Origin: JACVRN01 sp036389255
GTDB lineage: Bacteria > Acidobacteriota > Blastocatellia > Pyrinomonadales > Pyrinomonadaceae
DNA: 64,000 bases
Direction: 5' to 3'
Assembly (NCBI GenBank): GCA_036389255.1
Contig: DASVQI010000006.1
Coordinates: 372,001 to 436,000 of the forward strand
The translations under genes were made by a program, and so were the position numbers. The notes beneath the pieces were generated by a model. That model was not told the origin of the DNA. It saw only the letters and a list, made by a program, of their open reading frames with translations, and did no database searches. Positions 33,754-42,639 of this stretch are shown here, one piece after another. Numbering within the stretch: position 1 is the stretch's first letter; each line of letters starts with the position of its first letter.

Positions 33754-36700
33754 ATGATTAAATTCATCAAATTGCGTATACGCCCAACATGCCGCTTCTT
33801 GATAGTACTTGTTCTTCTGTGCCTATTCCTGAATAGTGACTCCGTTGCTCAAAGCATAACGGACGGTGGTACCCCTAGCGGAATCGCGCCCGGCTCTCCG
33901 TCTGGTTCATATCCTCTCGGAAATTTCGACAACATTAATCTCTACAATGGCCACCTGGATGTACGTCTCCCGCTTCTGAAAATAGGAGGACGCGGGCAGG
34001 TACAAATGAACATGTCGGTCGGCCTTAACCTCGAGCCCTGGATTGTAAAAGGCACTCAGCCGGGAGCTCCCGATCATGACTGGTGGACGGTGCTTAAGCC
34101 GGGTTACGGGCCCGGGGTGTTACAGGGCAGGCCAACGGGGATTAGGTTCTCGGGGTCAGGGCAGCAATGTCCGCAGGCCGGGTACACATTTCAATATGCG
34201 CATTCGCTGACAACGCTCACTTTCACCGCTTCGGACGGCACAGAATATGAGCTGCGCGATGCTCAGACGGGCGGCGCTGTCAATAACTATGCCAGCTACT
34301 GCCCGACCCCCTACTCTCGCGGGAATATCTTTGTAACAGCAGACGGGGCGGCAGCAACATTCATCTCTGACTCAATCATTTATGACAACACCAATAGATA
34401 CAATGCGGCAAACCCGTCAGTAAATCCCAGAATAATCTACCCTTCCGGCTACCTTATACTGCGCGACGGCACGCGCTACCGCATTAACCAAGGCGTGACT
34501 GAATGGATACGCGACCGCAACGGCAATACTTTAACCTTCACTTACGAAGCATATACAGTAATTCATAATAACATCAGCCAGCAAAGCAAGCGCGTTAAAA
34601 CCCTCACCGACTCACTCGGGAGAGTAGTCACCGTCAATTACTTTGCCACTTATGATGAGATTAAGTTTAAAGGATTCGCCAGTTATGCGAATGGAGACCG
34701 CACGATTACGATTCAGCGCAGCAACCTGCAGCAGGCCTTGCGTGCTGACATGCGCACTAACAAGTCACTACGCGAGCTTTTCCCGCTCCTTTTAGGAAAT
34801 AACACTCAGGCTTACAACCCCAGCGTAGTTTCGTCAGTTACTTTGCCTGATGGCCGCAGCTATCAGTTCAAATACAATGAATACGCGGAAGTGGCGCGAG
34901 TGGTAATGCCTACCGGCGGCGCCGTTGAATATGATTTCAGTCCCGATTTTCCTACGCAGTGGGGGCAGGGTGGGGGAGAGGTAGGTGACCCGCGTGCCCT
35001 TGAAGACGGCTATCAAATACAGCGGCGCGTGAAGGAGCGCCGCGTCTATCGCTTACATACTGATATAACTCCCGAGAGCATCAGCACGTATCAAGCCACG
35101 ATAAACTCGGAGAGCGGCCCGACGGTGGTGACCGTTAATAATAGCGATGGTAGTGGCACATTGCTTGCCAAAACCAAACACTATTATTATGGCAGCCCAG
35201 TCCTATCTCTCTTTAAAGACCCAATAATTTATCCGCCCGCATGGAATGAGGGGCGTGAATATCAGACAGATACTTACAGTGTAGTAGCAGGCGTCCTCGG
35301 CAGCGTACTTGTACAGGTAAATAACGAATGGGAGAAAGGCGTCCCTGTAGTTCAAGGCGCACCCGATGCGAACACGCGTCTTAAGTCGGTTGTCACTAAA
35401 CTTGTAGAGACTAATGAAGTCTCCAAACAAACCTACACCTATGATGCGTATAACAACATAATAAAAGTAGAGGAGTACGACTTTGGCACAGGTACGCCCG
35501 GCGCGTTAATACGATGGGCAGAAACTACGTATATAACCTTTTATAATGGGGACAATTACGCCACGAATACAGATATTCACCTGCGAAGCTTACCCGAGAA
35601 GGTTTCTGTCTTTGAGAATGACGGAACCACTAATGGTAAGGAGCGCTCTCGCGTCACGTATGAGTATGACAATTACACGCCAGATGCCGGACAGAAACAT
35701 GCGGCTTTAGTCTCCAGATCGAATGTCATCGGTTGGAACACACCCTTCGAACCCGACAAGAGAGGTAACATCACATCTGTCACAGGCGCTCTTCTACTTA
35801 ACGGTGCTGTCACAGGCTCAATTACTACACATCAGCAATATGACACCGTCGGAAACGCGGTTAAAGCTATAGATGGTAAGGGCTATGCAACATTATTCGA
35901 TTTCAGTGACTGCTACGGCGCGCCTGATGATGATGCCCGTTTAAATTGCACTGTACCAGCCGATTTAGGAACATTTAACACCTATGCCTTCCCAACCAAA
36001 ATGTCTAATTCTCTAGGGCATACAGCTTATACACAGTATGACTATAATCTTGGAAAAGCTGTTAATACGGAAGATGCCAACGGAGTGGTTTCCTCCGTTT
36101 CATTTAATGACTTGTTGGACAGACCGACAAAAATGGTTCGCGCCGTTAATCAGGGTGCGTCGTTTAAGAGCCAAACCTCCGTCATCTATGAAGACCAAAA
36201 CCGTCTTGTAACTACGACTACTGATCTGAACGGCTTCGGAGATGACAAGCTCAGGAGTGCTGTGCTTTACGATGGGTTAGGCCGCATAATCGAGACGCGT
36301 CAATACGAGAATGCTACTGCTTACAGTGCCATTCAACAGGAGTATGATGGACTCGGAAGGGTGAAGAAAGTCTCTAATCCCTTCCGTGCCGGAGATACGG
36401 TTTACTGGACGACAACAGAATATGATTCGTTAGGCCGGGTAAAGAATGTAACGACGGCGGATGGTTCTGTATTAGCTACAGACTACGATGGCTCTAAAAC
36501 GCTGGTGACTGATCAGGCTGATAAGAAACGCTTGAGCAAATCGGACGGTTTGGGCAGATTAACTGATGTTTGGGAGATCACGCCGACTGATACAAACACA
36601 GTATCAGTATCTTTTAAAGGACAATCACTAACAGGTTACCGCGCACAATACGAATACGACACTTTAGGTAATCTCAGCAAGGTTATTCAGGGAGCGCAAA

Positions 36701-39144
36701 CCCGCAGTTTCTCCTATGATTCGCTCTCCAGACTGATTTTAGCCAGGAATCCTGAGCAGAACGCTACCTTAACGGATACCCGCGCCGCAGGGACGTGGTC
36801 GGTGAGCTACCAGTACGACGACAACAGCAATATCTTGAAGAAAACAGAGGCACGCGCGATTACTACAGTCTTTACGTATGACGAGATCAATCGCGTGACT
36901 TCTAAAACTTATCAGAGTGATACGACGGGAACGCCTTCCGTGGCCTATCATTATGATAACCAAACTTTACCGTCAGGTGCCCCCAGCTTTGACAGAGGGA
37001 CATCGAAAGGGCGGCTGGTGGCCGTAACCTACGGAGGGACACAAGCCGGTAACTATCAGGCTTACGACGTACTGGGCCGCGTCACGAAGAGTATACAGGT
37101 GACGGATGCACGCGCCGCAGGGAACAGCCAGCCGAACTGGCAGTCCTACACCTTCTCTTCATACAGCTATGACCTGGCAGGCAATTTAACCAGTCAGATT
37201 TATCCATCCGGGCGTGAAGTAGGAACCACCGTTGACGAGGCGGGGAGAATATCTCAGGTATGGGGAAAGGCCCCATCAACTTGTGCTGCTGGGTGGGATT
37301 GCACGCAAGGTACGCGGGTGTATGCCGACTCATTCAGTTACAGCGCACATGGTGCCATAAAGGCAGTAATGTTGGGGAATGGCTTATGGGAGCGAACTAA
37401 GTTCAACTCTCGCTTACAACTTGAGGAGATTAAATTAGGCACTTCCGGCGTTGATACTCAGACGGCGAGCGCTGATCGCCTGAAGCTTAATTACTTGTAC
37501 GGTACTACTAATAACAACGGGAATGTACAGAGCCATGTCCTTACTGTTCCTGCTATTGGAACTGCTGCCGGCTTCACCGCCACGCAAAGCTATACGTATG
37601 ACCATCTGAATCGCCTCGAATCAGCGCAGGAGATGGAGGCCGGGGCCACTCTGTGGAGGCAGAAATTCACCTACGATCGGTATGGCAACCGAAACTTCGA
37701 TACGAGTGTGACAACAATACCTCAACCTCTCACTAACCTTACTTTTAAACAGGAGAATAACCAGTTCGATCCTTCTGCTTCAGGGCAGAGCAGTATTCGT
37801 TATGATGCGGCGGGAAACCTCGATCGGGATGTGAGCGGTCAAACCTATGCTTTCGATGCGGAGAACCGTCAGATAAGCTTTAACAACGGACAGGCAAGTT
37901 ACGTCTATGATGGGGACGGCAGACGAGTCAAGAAAATAGCTGGCACCATCGCTACGGTTTTTGTCTATAACGCGATGGGTCAAATGGTAGCTGAATATTC
38001 AGACTCCGGCCAGAGCGGCGGGAGCGGAACAAGCTATATAACAGCGGATCAGTTAGGCACTCCGCGGCTTTTAACAGGCGCAAATATTAGTGATTCTAAA
38101 GGCGGGGTTAAAGAGCGACATGACTACTTGCCTTTCGGGGAAGAAATTTATGCCGACACTCAAAGACGCACGGCGGCAAATGGATATGATAAGGATAACC
38201 TGAGGCAGAAGTTCACCCAGTATGAGCGAGATGGCGAGACGGATTTGGATTATGCTCAGGCTCGATATTATTCATCAGCGCAGGGGCGTTTTACGAGTGC
38301 CGATCCACTGTTTTTCCAATTCATGATGGCGGTTGACCCTCAACGATTTAACCTCTACGCCTATGCCAGAAACAATCCCCTGAAGTTCATAGATCCCACG
38401 GGTGAAAGACTTCATTTACGTGGCAATATTGGCTGGCTTACTAATATGCTGTATGAGATGTCGGGCGGCCAAGACAACTTTGATAAGTATTTTGAAATTA
38501 GGAACAACGAAGTTATGCTTAGATCTGGAGTAGACACATCTGATGCAAATGCCGGTGTGATGGATATTATAGATACGGTAAAAGATGACCAGAACTATGT
38601 ATACTTTGCGGGCACGGATGCAGATGCGGAACAAGTGGTTGATTTATTTAAAGGTACTAGAAATAAGAATGGAGATGCTAACTTAAAAGGATACACAATA
38701 AAATCTGCTTTCATGGGAGAATCCTCGATGATGGGGGAAGGAAATCTTATGAATGGAGTAATAGTAGGAACTACGGGAAGAGAAGACACTCAACAGCCAG
38801 TTAATCTGGCCAATGGGGATCCGGTTTTTGCAGTAATTGCTTATAACACAGAGATAGAGCGTGTGCAGAGAGGAGTTGATGACAGTCCACAAGGTCTTGT
38901 TTACGCAGATAGGGCTACACAGGCTTCAGGTGTTGGTCAGGTCATAAGACCTGTAAGTGTTTTCATTCATGAAACAGCCGAGAATCGCGCCTTTGCAAAT
39001 ATGACGCCGAGGCAAAGGAGCTCACATAAAGGTTATATAGCTGGCCACGGATACGCGCAGGTGCGCGAACGAATAATCAGGAAAGAACTTGGAATAACAG
39101 GAGGGTTCGCAGGGGGCGCACCAATACGAATGGTGCCTAGATAA
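33754..39144 (+). CDS. Giant exported RHS/YD-repeat protein with variable C-terminal domain
   Basis: 1796 aa from the ATG at 33754 (MIKFIKLRIRP), giving a clean signal peptide (about residues 12-33). YD-type repeats fill most of the protein (YTYDAYNNIIKVE, YEYDTLGNLSKVIQ, YSYDLAGNLTSQIYPSG and many more). The conserved RHS core end reads YLPFGEEIYADT, RYYSSAQGRFTSADPL and NLYAYARNNPLKFIDPTG near residues 1450-1552. After DPTG about 245 residues of unrelated sequence follow. They end with HETAENRAF and GYIAGHGYAQVRERI, a pattern reminiscent of putative metallopeptidase toxin domains. RHS proteins encapsulate and deliver such tips. No obvious cytosolic immunity gene follows. Confidence 0.88.
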   Translation: MIKFIKLRIRPTCRFLIVLVLLCLFLNSDSVAQSITDGGTPSGIAPGSPSGSYPLGNFDNINLYNGHLDVRLPLLKIGGRGQVQMNMSVGLNLEPWIVKGTQPGAPDHDWWTVLKPGYGPGVLQGRPTGIRFSGSGQQCPQAGYTFQYAHSLTTLTFTASDGTEYELRDAQTGGAVNNYASYCPTPYSRGNIFVTADGAAATFISDSIIYDNTNRYNAANPSVNPRIIYPSGYLILRDGTRYRINQGVTEWIRDRNGNTLTFTYEAYTVIHNNISQQSKRVKTLTDSLGRVVTVNYFATYDEIKFKGFASYANGDRTITIQRSNLQQALRADMRTNKSLRELFPLLLGNNTQAYNPSVVSSVTLPDGRSYQFKYNEYAEVARVVMPTGGAVEYDFSPDFPTQWGQGGGEVGDPRALEDGYQIQRRVKERRVYRLHTDITPESISTYQATINSESGPTVVTVNNSDGSGTLLAKTKHYYYGSPVLSLFKDPIIYPPAWNEGREYQTDTYSVVAGVLGSVLVQVNNEWEKGVPVVQGAPDANTRLKSVVTKLVETNEVSKQTYTYDAYNNIIKVEEYDFGTGTPGALIRWAETTYITFYNGDNYATNTDIHLRSLPEKVSVFENDGTTNGKERSRVTYEYDNYTPDAGQKHAALVSRSNVIGWNTPFEPDKRGNITSVTGALLLNGAVTGSITTHQQYDTVGNAVKAIDGKGYATLFDFSDCYGAPDDDARLNCTVPADLGTFNTYAFPTKMSNSLGHTAYTQYDYNLGKAVNTEDANGVVSSVSFNDLLDRPTKMVRAVNQGASFKSQTSVIYEDQNRLVTTTTDLNGFGDDKLRSAVLYDGLGRIIETRQYENATAYSAIQQEYDGLGRVKKVSNPFRAGDTVYWTTTEYDSLGRVKNVTTADGSVLATDYDGSKTLVTDQADKKRLSKSDGLGRLTDVWEITPTDTNTVSVSFKGQSLTGYRAQYEYDTLGNLSKVIQGAQTRSFSYDSLSRLILARNPEQNATLTDTRAAGTWSVSYQYDDNSNILKKTEARAITTVFTYDEINRVTSKTYQSDTTGTPSVAYHYDNQTLPSGAPSFDRGTSKGRLVAVTYGGTQAGNYQAYDVLGRVTKSIQVTDARAAGNSQPNWQSYTFSSYSYDLAGNLTSQIYPSGREVGTTVDEAGRISQVWGKAPSTCAAGWDCTQGTRVYADSFSYSAHGAIKAVMLGNGLWERTKFNSRLQLEEIKLGTSGVDTQTASADRLKLNYLYGTTNNNGNVQSHVLTVPAIGTAAGFTATQSYTYDHLNRLESAQEMEAGATLWRQKFTYDRYGNRNFDTSVTTIPQPLTNLTFKQENNQFDPSASGQSSIRYDAAGNLDRDVSGQTYAFDAENRQISFNNGQASYVYDGDGRRVKKIAGTIATVFVYNAMGQMVAEYSDSGQSGGSGTSYITADQLGTPRLLTGANISDSKGGVKERHDYLPFGEEIYADTQRRTAANGYDKDNLRQKFTQYERDGETDLDYAQARYYSSAQGRFTSADPLFFQFMMAVDPQRFNLYAYARNNPLKFIDPTGERLHLRGNIGWLTNMLYEMSGGQDNFDKYFEIRNNEVMLRSGVDTSDANAGVMDIIDTVKDDQNYVYFAGTDADAEQVVDLFKGTRNKNGDANLKGYTIKSAFMGESSMMGEGNLMNGVIVGTTGREDTQQPVNLANGDPVFAVIAYNTEIERVQRGVDDSPQGLVYADRATQASGVGQVIRPVSVFIHETAENRAFANMTPRQRSSHKGYIAGHGYAQVRERIIRKELGITGGFAGGAPIRMVPR

Positions 39145-39187
39145 TAATTTGCCCTCCTAGCTGACCAAGCGTAAAATGTCAAAGGAA

Positions 39188-39646
39188 ATGAGATACTATA
39201 TCACTTCTTTCTTGTTGCTAATTTTAGTATGCGTCCCGGCCTTGCCTCAGTGTAAGCCTGGCGCACCTGCGAATGGAGAAACAACTCGTGGCGGTAGTAG
39301 TGAGTTAATTGCTTATAAGCTACGTGAAACTTATTCCGCACTTCGTGGAAAAGTGATAAATATTCATGGCCAGCCCAAGGGTGGGATGTTGGTTGAAGTC
39401 TTTGATCGCCCTGAGTGGATTGAACAGGGGTTAATTGAAAGCCCTGTTCAACAAAAACGAGTTGCAGTATATAAGACAAAACGTGACGGTAAATTTTGTT
39501 TCGAGGGAATTCCGCCAGGTCATTATGAGCTACGCATTAGTATGGATCGGTCGTGGAATATTGTTCATCTCTATGTAGTAATAGACCCTAAAGATATGAC
39601 AAGTACCAAATCGAGTATCAATATCATAATGTCTCGGGGAATTTGA
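39188..39646 (+). CDS. Exported carboxypeptidase-regulatory-like domain protein
   Basis: About 152 aa. A signal peptide (MRYYITSFLLLILVCVPALPQ) is followed by one transthyretin-like domain: LRGKVINIHGQPKGGMLVEVFD, then GKFCFEGIPPGHYELRIS and INIIMS. An in-frame ATG lies 12 nt upstream at 39176. It starts about 45 bp after the giant RHS gene. In polymorphic toxin loci this position is where an immunity gene is expected, but this family is common in Acidobacteria as free-standing exported proteins, so an immunity role is only a possibility. Confidence 0.65.
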   Translation: MRYYITSFLLLILVCVPALPQCKPGAPANGETTRGGSSELIAYKLRETYSALRGKVINIHGQPKGGMLVEVFDRPEWIEQGLIESPVQQKRVAVYKTKRDGKFCFEGIPPGHYELRISMDRSWNIVHLYVVIDPKDMTSTKSSINIIMSRGI

Positions 39647-39812
39647 ATGGGTTCTCTTGTGAGACTTAGCTGGATAACTGAAAAGTCACTTTCACGTTAT
39701 TACGGCCGATAATCGTTATTATGTTCTAATGAGCTAACCCATTCTCCGTTAGAATTAGTTGTTAGGCGCTCCCATTCCACCATAGCTCCAAGAGCGTTTT
39801 GTCAACTCGGTA

Positions 39813-40182
39813 CTACGCGTCTGCGGACTCGACGGTTTCGAACTGCAACAGACCAAGCCGAATAAGAACCTCAACGTCTGGATCGCGGATTGGGTTGTCT
39901 GACTCCAGAAAGGTGCTGTTGTAGCCAGCGGCGCGACACCGCTCAATTGCCCCGCCGAGAATGTGTAGCTGCCGCTTCGTCAGTAACCGATGGAGCCGCT
40001 GGAGCGATGCTCCATCCGCTTGAGCCCGCTGAAGGAGCTCATGACAACTAACGATACCTGCGACGCATTGACGAGCCTCTTAACATACGCTGGGAACTCA
40101 ACCTAGCCGGAGCGTTGTCTATGGCGAGCGACAAAATTGTTTGAAGCTCGTGCAACGTCGAGCGACTTAGAGGAGAAAGCAT
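39813..40182 (-). pseudogene. Frameshifted gene fragment, unknown family
   Basis: On the minus strand an ATG at 40182 starts MLSPLSRSTLHELQTILSL. The protein continues after a shift as VEFPAYVKRLVNAS, and after another as HELLQRAQADGASLQRLHRL, then GGAIERCRAAGYNSTFLESD and VEVLIRLGLLQFETV, ending at TAG (39813-39815). All three segments read as real protein, so this looks like one ~120-residue gene broken by two frameshifts. I do not recognise the family. Confidence 0.5.
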
Positions 40183-40332
40183 GAATGTCATTGGCGGTAG
40201 AGTATCCTCGAATCGTCTTAACAATTCCTTGAATGACGACTTATTCTGTTTTACGAGTATGATTCACGAAGAGTGATGGATGAGCTAAAGGATGAATTAT
40301 AGCTGAAGCTCAGTTCCCGCAACAGAAACGCC

Positions 40333-40372
40333 ACAAGAGGCTCCACGCAGCCTTTCGAGTGGAGCCTCTTGT
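40333..40372 (-). terminator. Strong 14-bp hairpin downstream of the subtilase gene
   Basis: ACAAGAGGCTCCAC (40333-40346) and GTGGAGCCTCTTGT (40359-40372) are perfectly complementary with a 12-nt loop. It lies 34 bp past the subtilase stop on its strand. The minus-strand sequence after it has only a weak T-tract. It is probably the intrinsic terminator of that gene and could also stop plus-strand reads. Confidence 0.7.
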
Positions 40373-40406
40373 CTTATATCAGCACCTAAGTTTAAGCTCT
40401 GTGGCC

Positions 40407-42167
40407 TTATAGAAACCTTGCCCGGTACTCTGCGGAATTAATAAACCCTCCGACCAAGCCATCATAGTCCCCTGTGCTGTTGATGTAGTTGAGCCATGCG
40501 GCTGAGTTGCCGTCCGGCTGCCTCTGCAAGAGACAGATATAGAGTTGCCGCACATACTCTTCATTGTACGCCGGTGTCCCCGGACTGTTGTTGAGCAGTA
40601 TTGGGTCTCTCTGCTTGAATTCGAGCGACTCGATAACTCCTCTCGTCATCGTGATGCGCCGGCTGTTGAGGCACTGTGCGTCACCGCCGCACCCGTTGAC
40701 GTAGCTGATCCAGTTTTCCCAAAGCGCATCCGGGGTGCGCCGCAGAAAGTCATAATACTGTTGCCTGACAAAGAAGCGCGTGTCGTCTATGGGATTGGAC
40801 GCCGGTGGAGCGACGAACCCGGAGTAGAGCAGGAGGTTGGGCGATGTCGTGTAGCAATAGTATTCCCCCGTGTAATAGTCCCAGTAACAACTCTCAGGAA
40901 TATCGCTAATCCTGCCCGGCGTGGCGTTGGCAGTAATCGCGTAGCTGACGTTGGCGGGAAGCGTCGCCGGGTCGCTAGGTGTTAGCGAGTAGCTCTCCAA
41001 GTAGAGCGCCACTACGCCCGCCACGTGCGGGGCAGCAGCCGACGTCCCGGAGAATCCACTGCGGTTATCATCCCTGCCGTTAGTTTGACCGTTCGCTGGA
41101 ACAGGAATGTACTCGCCTATGGTGTAGTTACCAGCCGGTGCCCACACGTCGAGCGCCGAGCCATAGTTGGAATAGAAGGCTGCGCCGTCCGTCTCGGTCG
41201 TTGCGCCAACTGTAATAGCTTGGGAAACGCGCGCCGGAGATAGGTAACCATAATTATCAGGTAACAACTCCCGGGCATCGTTTCCAGCCGCCGCTACGCA
41301 AGTGATGCCTGCGCCAGAAGCGTTCCTTACAGCAGTATCCATGGAAGAGTTGGCTGGCCCGCCGAAGCTCATGTTGATCACTGCCGGTTTGATGTGATTG
41401 TTAATCACCCAGTTGATGCCCGCGATGATGTTCGCGTTGGGACAGGTGTCGTAGCCCAAAGAGTAATTGAACTCACAAACTTTCACGGAATGAAGCTGAA
41501 CATTTTTGGCGACCCCGTAAGTCCTCCCGCCAATGACCCCGGCGACCTCCGTGCCGTGACTTGAAGGGCTACGGTCTATCCCATCGCCGCCGTATGAATC
41601 GTAGCCGCCGCCATCGGCTGAAGTGTGGGCACGGGTTCCGAACTCCGTATGGGTAACCCAGATTCCTGTGTCGAGGACGTAAGCGTGAACGCCGGAACCG
41701 ACGCGGTTGTAATTATAGGTTTGGCTCAGCGGAAGGTCTGTTTGGTCAATCCGGTCAAGTCCCCAGAAGGTGTTAGAGTCATCGGGAGTTGACTCTGTCC
41801 CGGACACGACGGCGAACCCGTTCTCCTCGACATAAGCGACCTGCGGATTGTTGCTGAGGGCGAGAGCAGCCGCTTCGGGCAGTTCAACGGCGAAGCCCTT
41901 GAGGGCGTCCTCGTAAATGAACATTATCTTGCCCCCATGAAGCCGCGCCAGTTTTTTGGCTAGAGGAGCAATTTCAGGACGAGCAGTGTCATCCTTAAAG
42001 ACGACGATATACTGGTTGTGAATCGCCCCCTCGACTTTGCGGAATTTAGCTGCGGGCTTATTAGCTTTGTCTTGCTGAATTGGCCCTTGACCTTGAACAA
42101 CAAAGAAAGGAGGAAGCGCGACGGTGAATAAGGCAAGGGTGAGAAGAAGCGCTAGTTTTCTTTTCAT
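40407..42167 (-). CDS. Secreted subtilisin-like serine protease (S8) with DUF4214-type C-terminus
   Basis: 586 aa from the ATG at 42167 (MKRKLALLLTLALF), which gives a clear signal peptide; the frame also has an ATG 30 nt upstream. An inhibitor_I9 prodomain (about 45-120: NQYIVVFKDD, NNPQVAYVEEN) is followed by the S8 catalytic domain with Asp166 (YVLDTGIWVTHTEF), His204 (SSHGTEVAGVIGG), the Asn region AAAGNDAREL and Ser376 (GFSGTSAAAPHVAGVV). The last ~130 residues contain two units like FVRQQYYDFLRRTPD and YVRQLYICLLQRQPD, typical of DUF4214. It is an exported degradative or processing protease, apparently transcribed alone. Confidence 0.92.
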   Translation of the reverse strand: MKRKLALLLTLALFTVALPPFFVVQGQGPIQQDKANKPAAKFRKVEGAIHNQYIVVFKDDTARPEIAPLAKKLARLHGGKIMFIYEDALKGFAVELPEAAALALSNNPQVAYVEENGFAVVSGTESTPDDSNTFWGLDRIDQTDLPLSQTYNYNRVGSGVHAYVLDTGIWVTHTEFGTRAHTSADGGGYDSYGGDGIDRSPSSHGTEVAGVIGGRTYGVAKNVQLHSVKVCEFNYSLGYDTCPNANIIAGINWVINNHIKPAVINMSFGGPANSSMDTAVRNASGAGITCVAAAGNDARELLPDNYGYLSPARVSQAITVGATTETDGAAFYSNYGSALDVWAPAGNYTIGEYIPVPANGQTNGRDDNRSGFSGTSAAAPHVAGVVALYLESYSLTPSDPATLPANVSYAITANATPGRISDIPESCYWDYYTGEYYCYTTSPNLLLYSGFVAPPASNPIDDTRFFVRQQYYDFLRRTPDALWENWISYVNGCGGDAQCLNSRRITMTRGVIESLEFKQRDPILLNNSPGTPAYNEEYVRQLYICLLQRQPDGNSAAWLNYINSTGDYDGLVGGFINSAEYRARFL

Positions 42168-42190
42168 AATGTGTTCTCCCAGTTGTGAAG

Positions 42191-42226
42191 CTCTCAAGAT
42201 TGCTTGAGAGTGCAGTTATAAACTGC
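42191..42226 (-). promoter_or_regulatory. Two adjacent perfect inverted repeats in the subtilase leader
   Basis: CTCTCAAG (42191-42198) pairs with CTTGAGAG (42203-42210), and GCAGTT (42212-42217) with AACTGC (42221-42226). They lie 24-59 nt before the start codon, on the upstream side of the gene. They could be operators or stem-loops in the 5' UTR. Confidence 0.4.
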
Positions 42227-42639
42227 GCCGTTTGAAACCTCTCGTGTTGTCATTTCAGCGGAAGGAGGATACGCCGAGAGGAATCGCGTTAGATCACTCC
42301 TTAGCTAGAGGTACGTGAGGCCGACGAAATTGAGAATTTCGTCAGCGCTAATAGGTATCCGCGCGCATTGTACGCGCCATGAATAAAGAGGGTCAACAGT
42401 AATGTCCGCCTGACTGCTCCTCAAAGGGAGACACTCTCGCAGCCCTCTTTACCTCTAATCAATCTTTGCAACAGAACCGATGTAGTTGTTGCGAAGTCCC
42501 CGAACCATTTGCCCCCACGGGACAGGTTCGCATAAGAATGAAAGAGGTGGTTTTGATGTCGGGAAAGAAGCTGGATCAGTTTCGACCGAATCGGCGAATT
42601 TCCCGAAGTTCTCCTTCTCCCTCCGAGATACGGACTCCA
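42227..42639. other. Intergenic region with a possible IS6 end
   Basis: Separates the subtilase from the GH16-like gene. It contains TCTTTGCAACAGAACCGA at about 42463-42480, which matches the right terminal repeat of the IS6 remnants at 6.97 and 15.41 kb, but no transposase sequence remains beside it. Nothing else was recognised. Confidence 0.4.
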
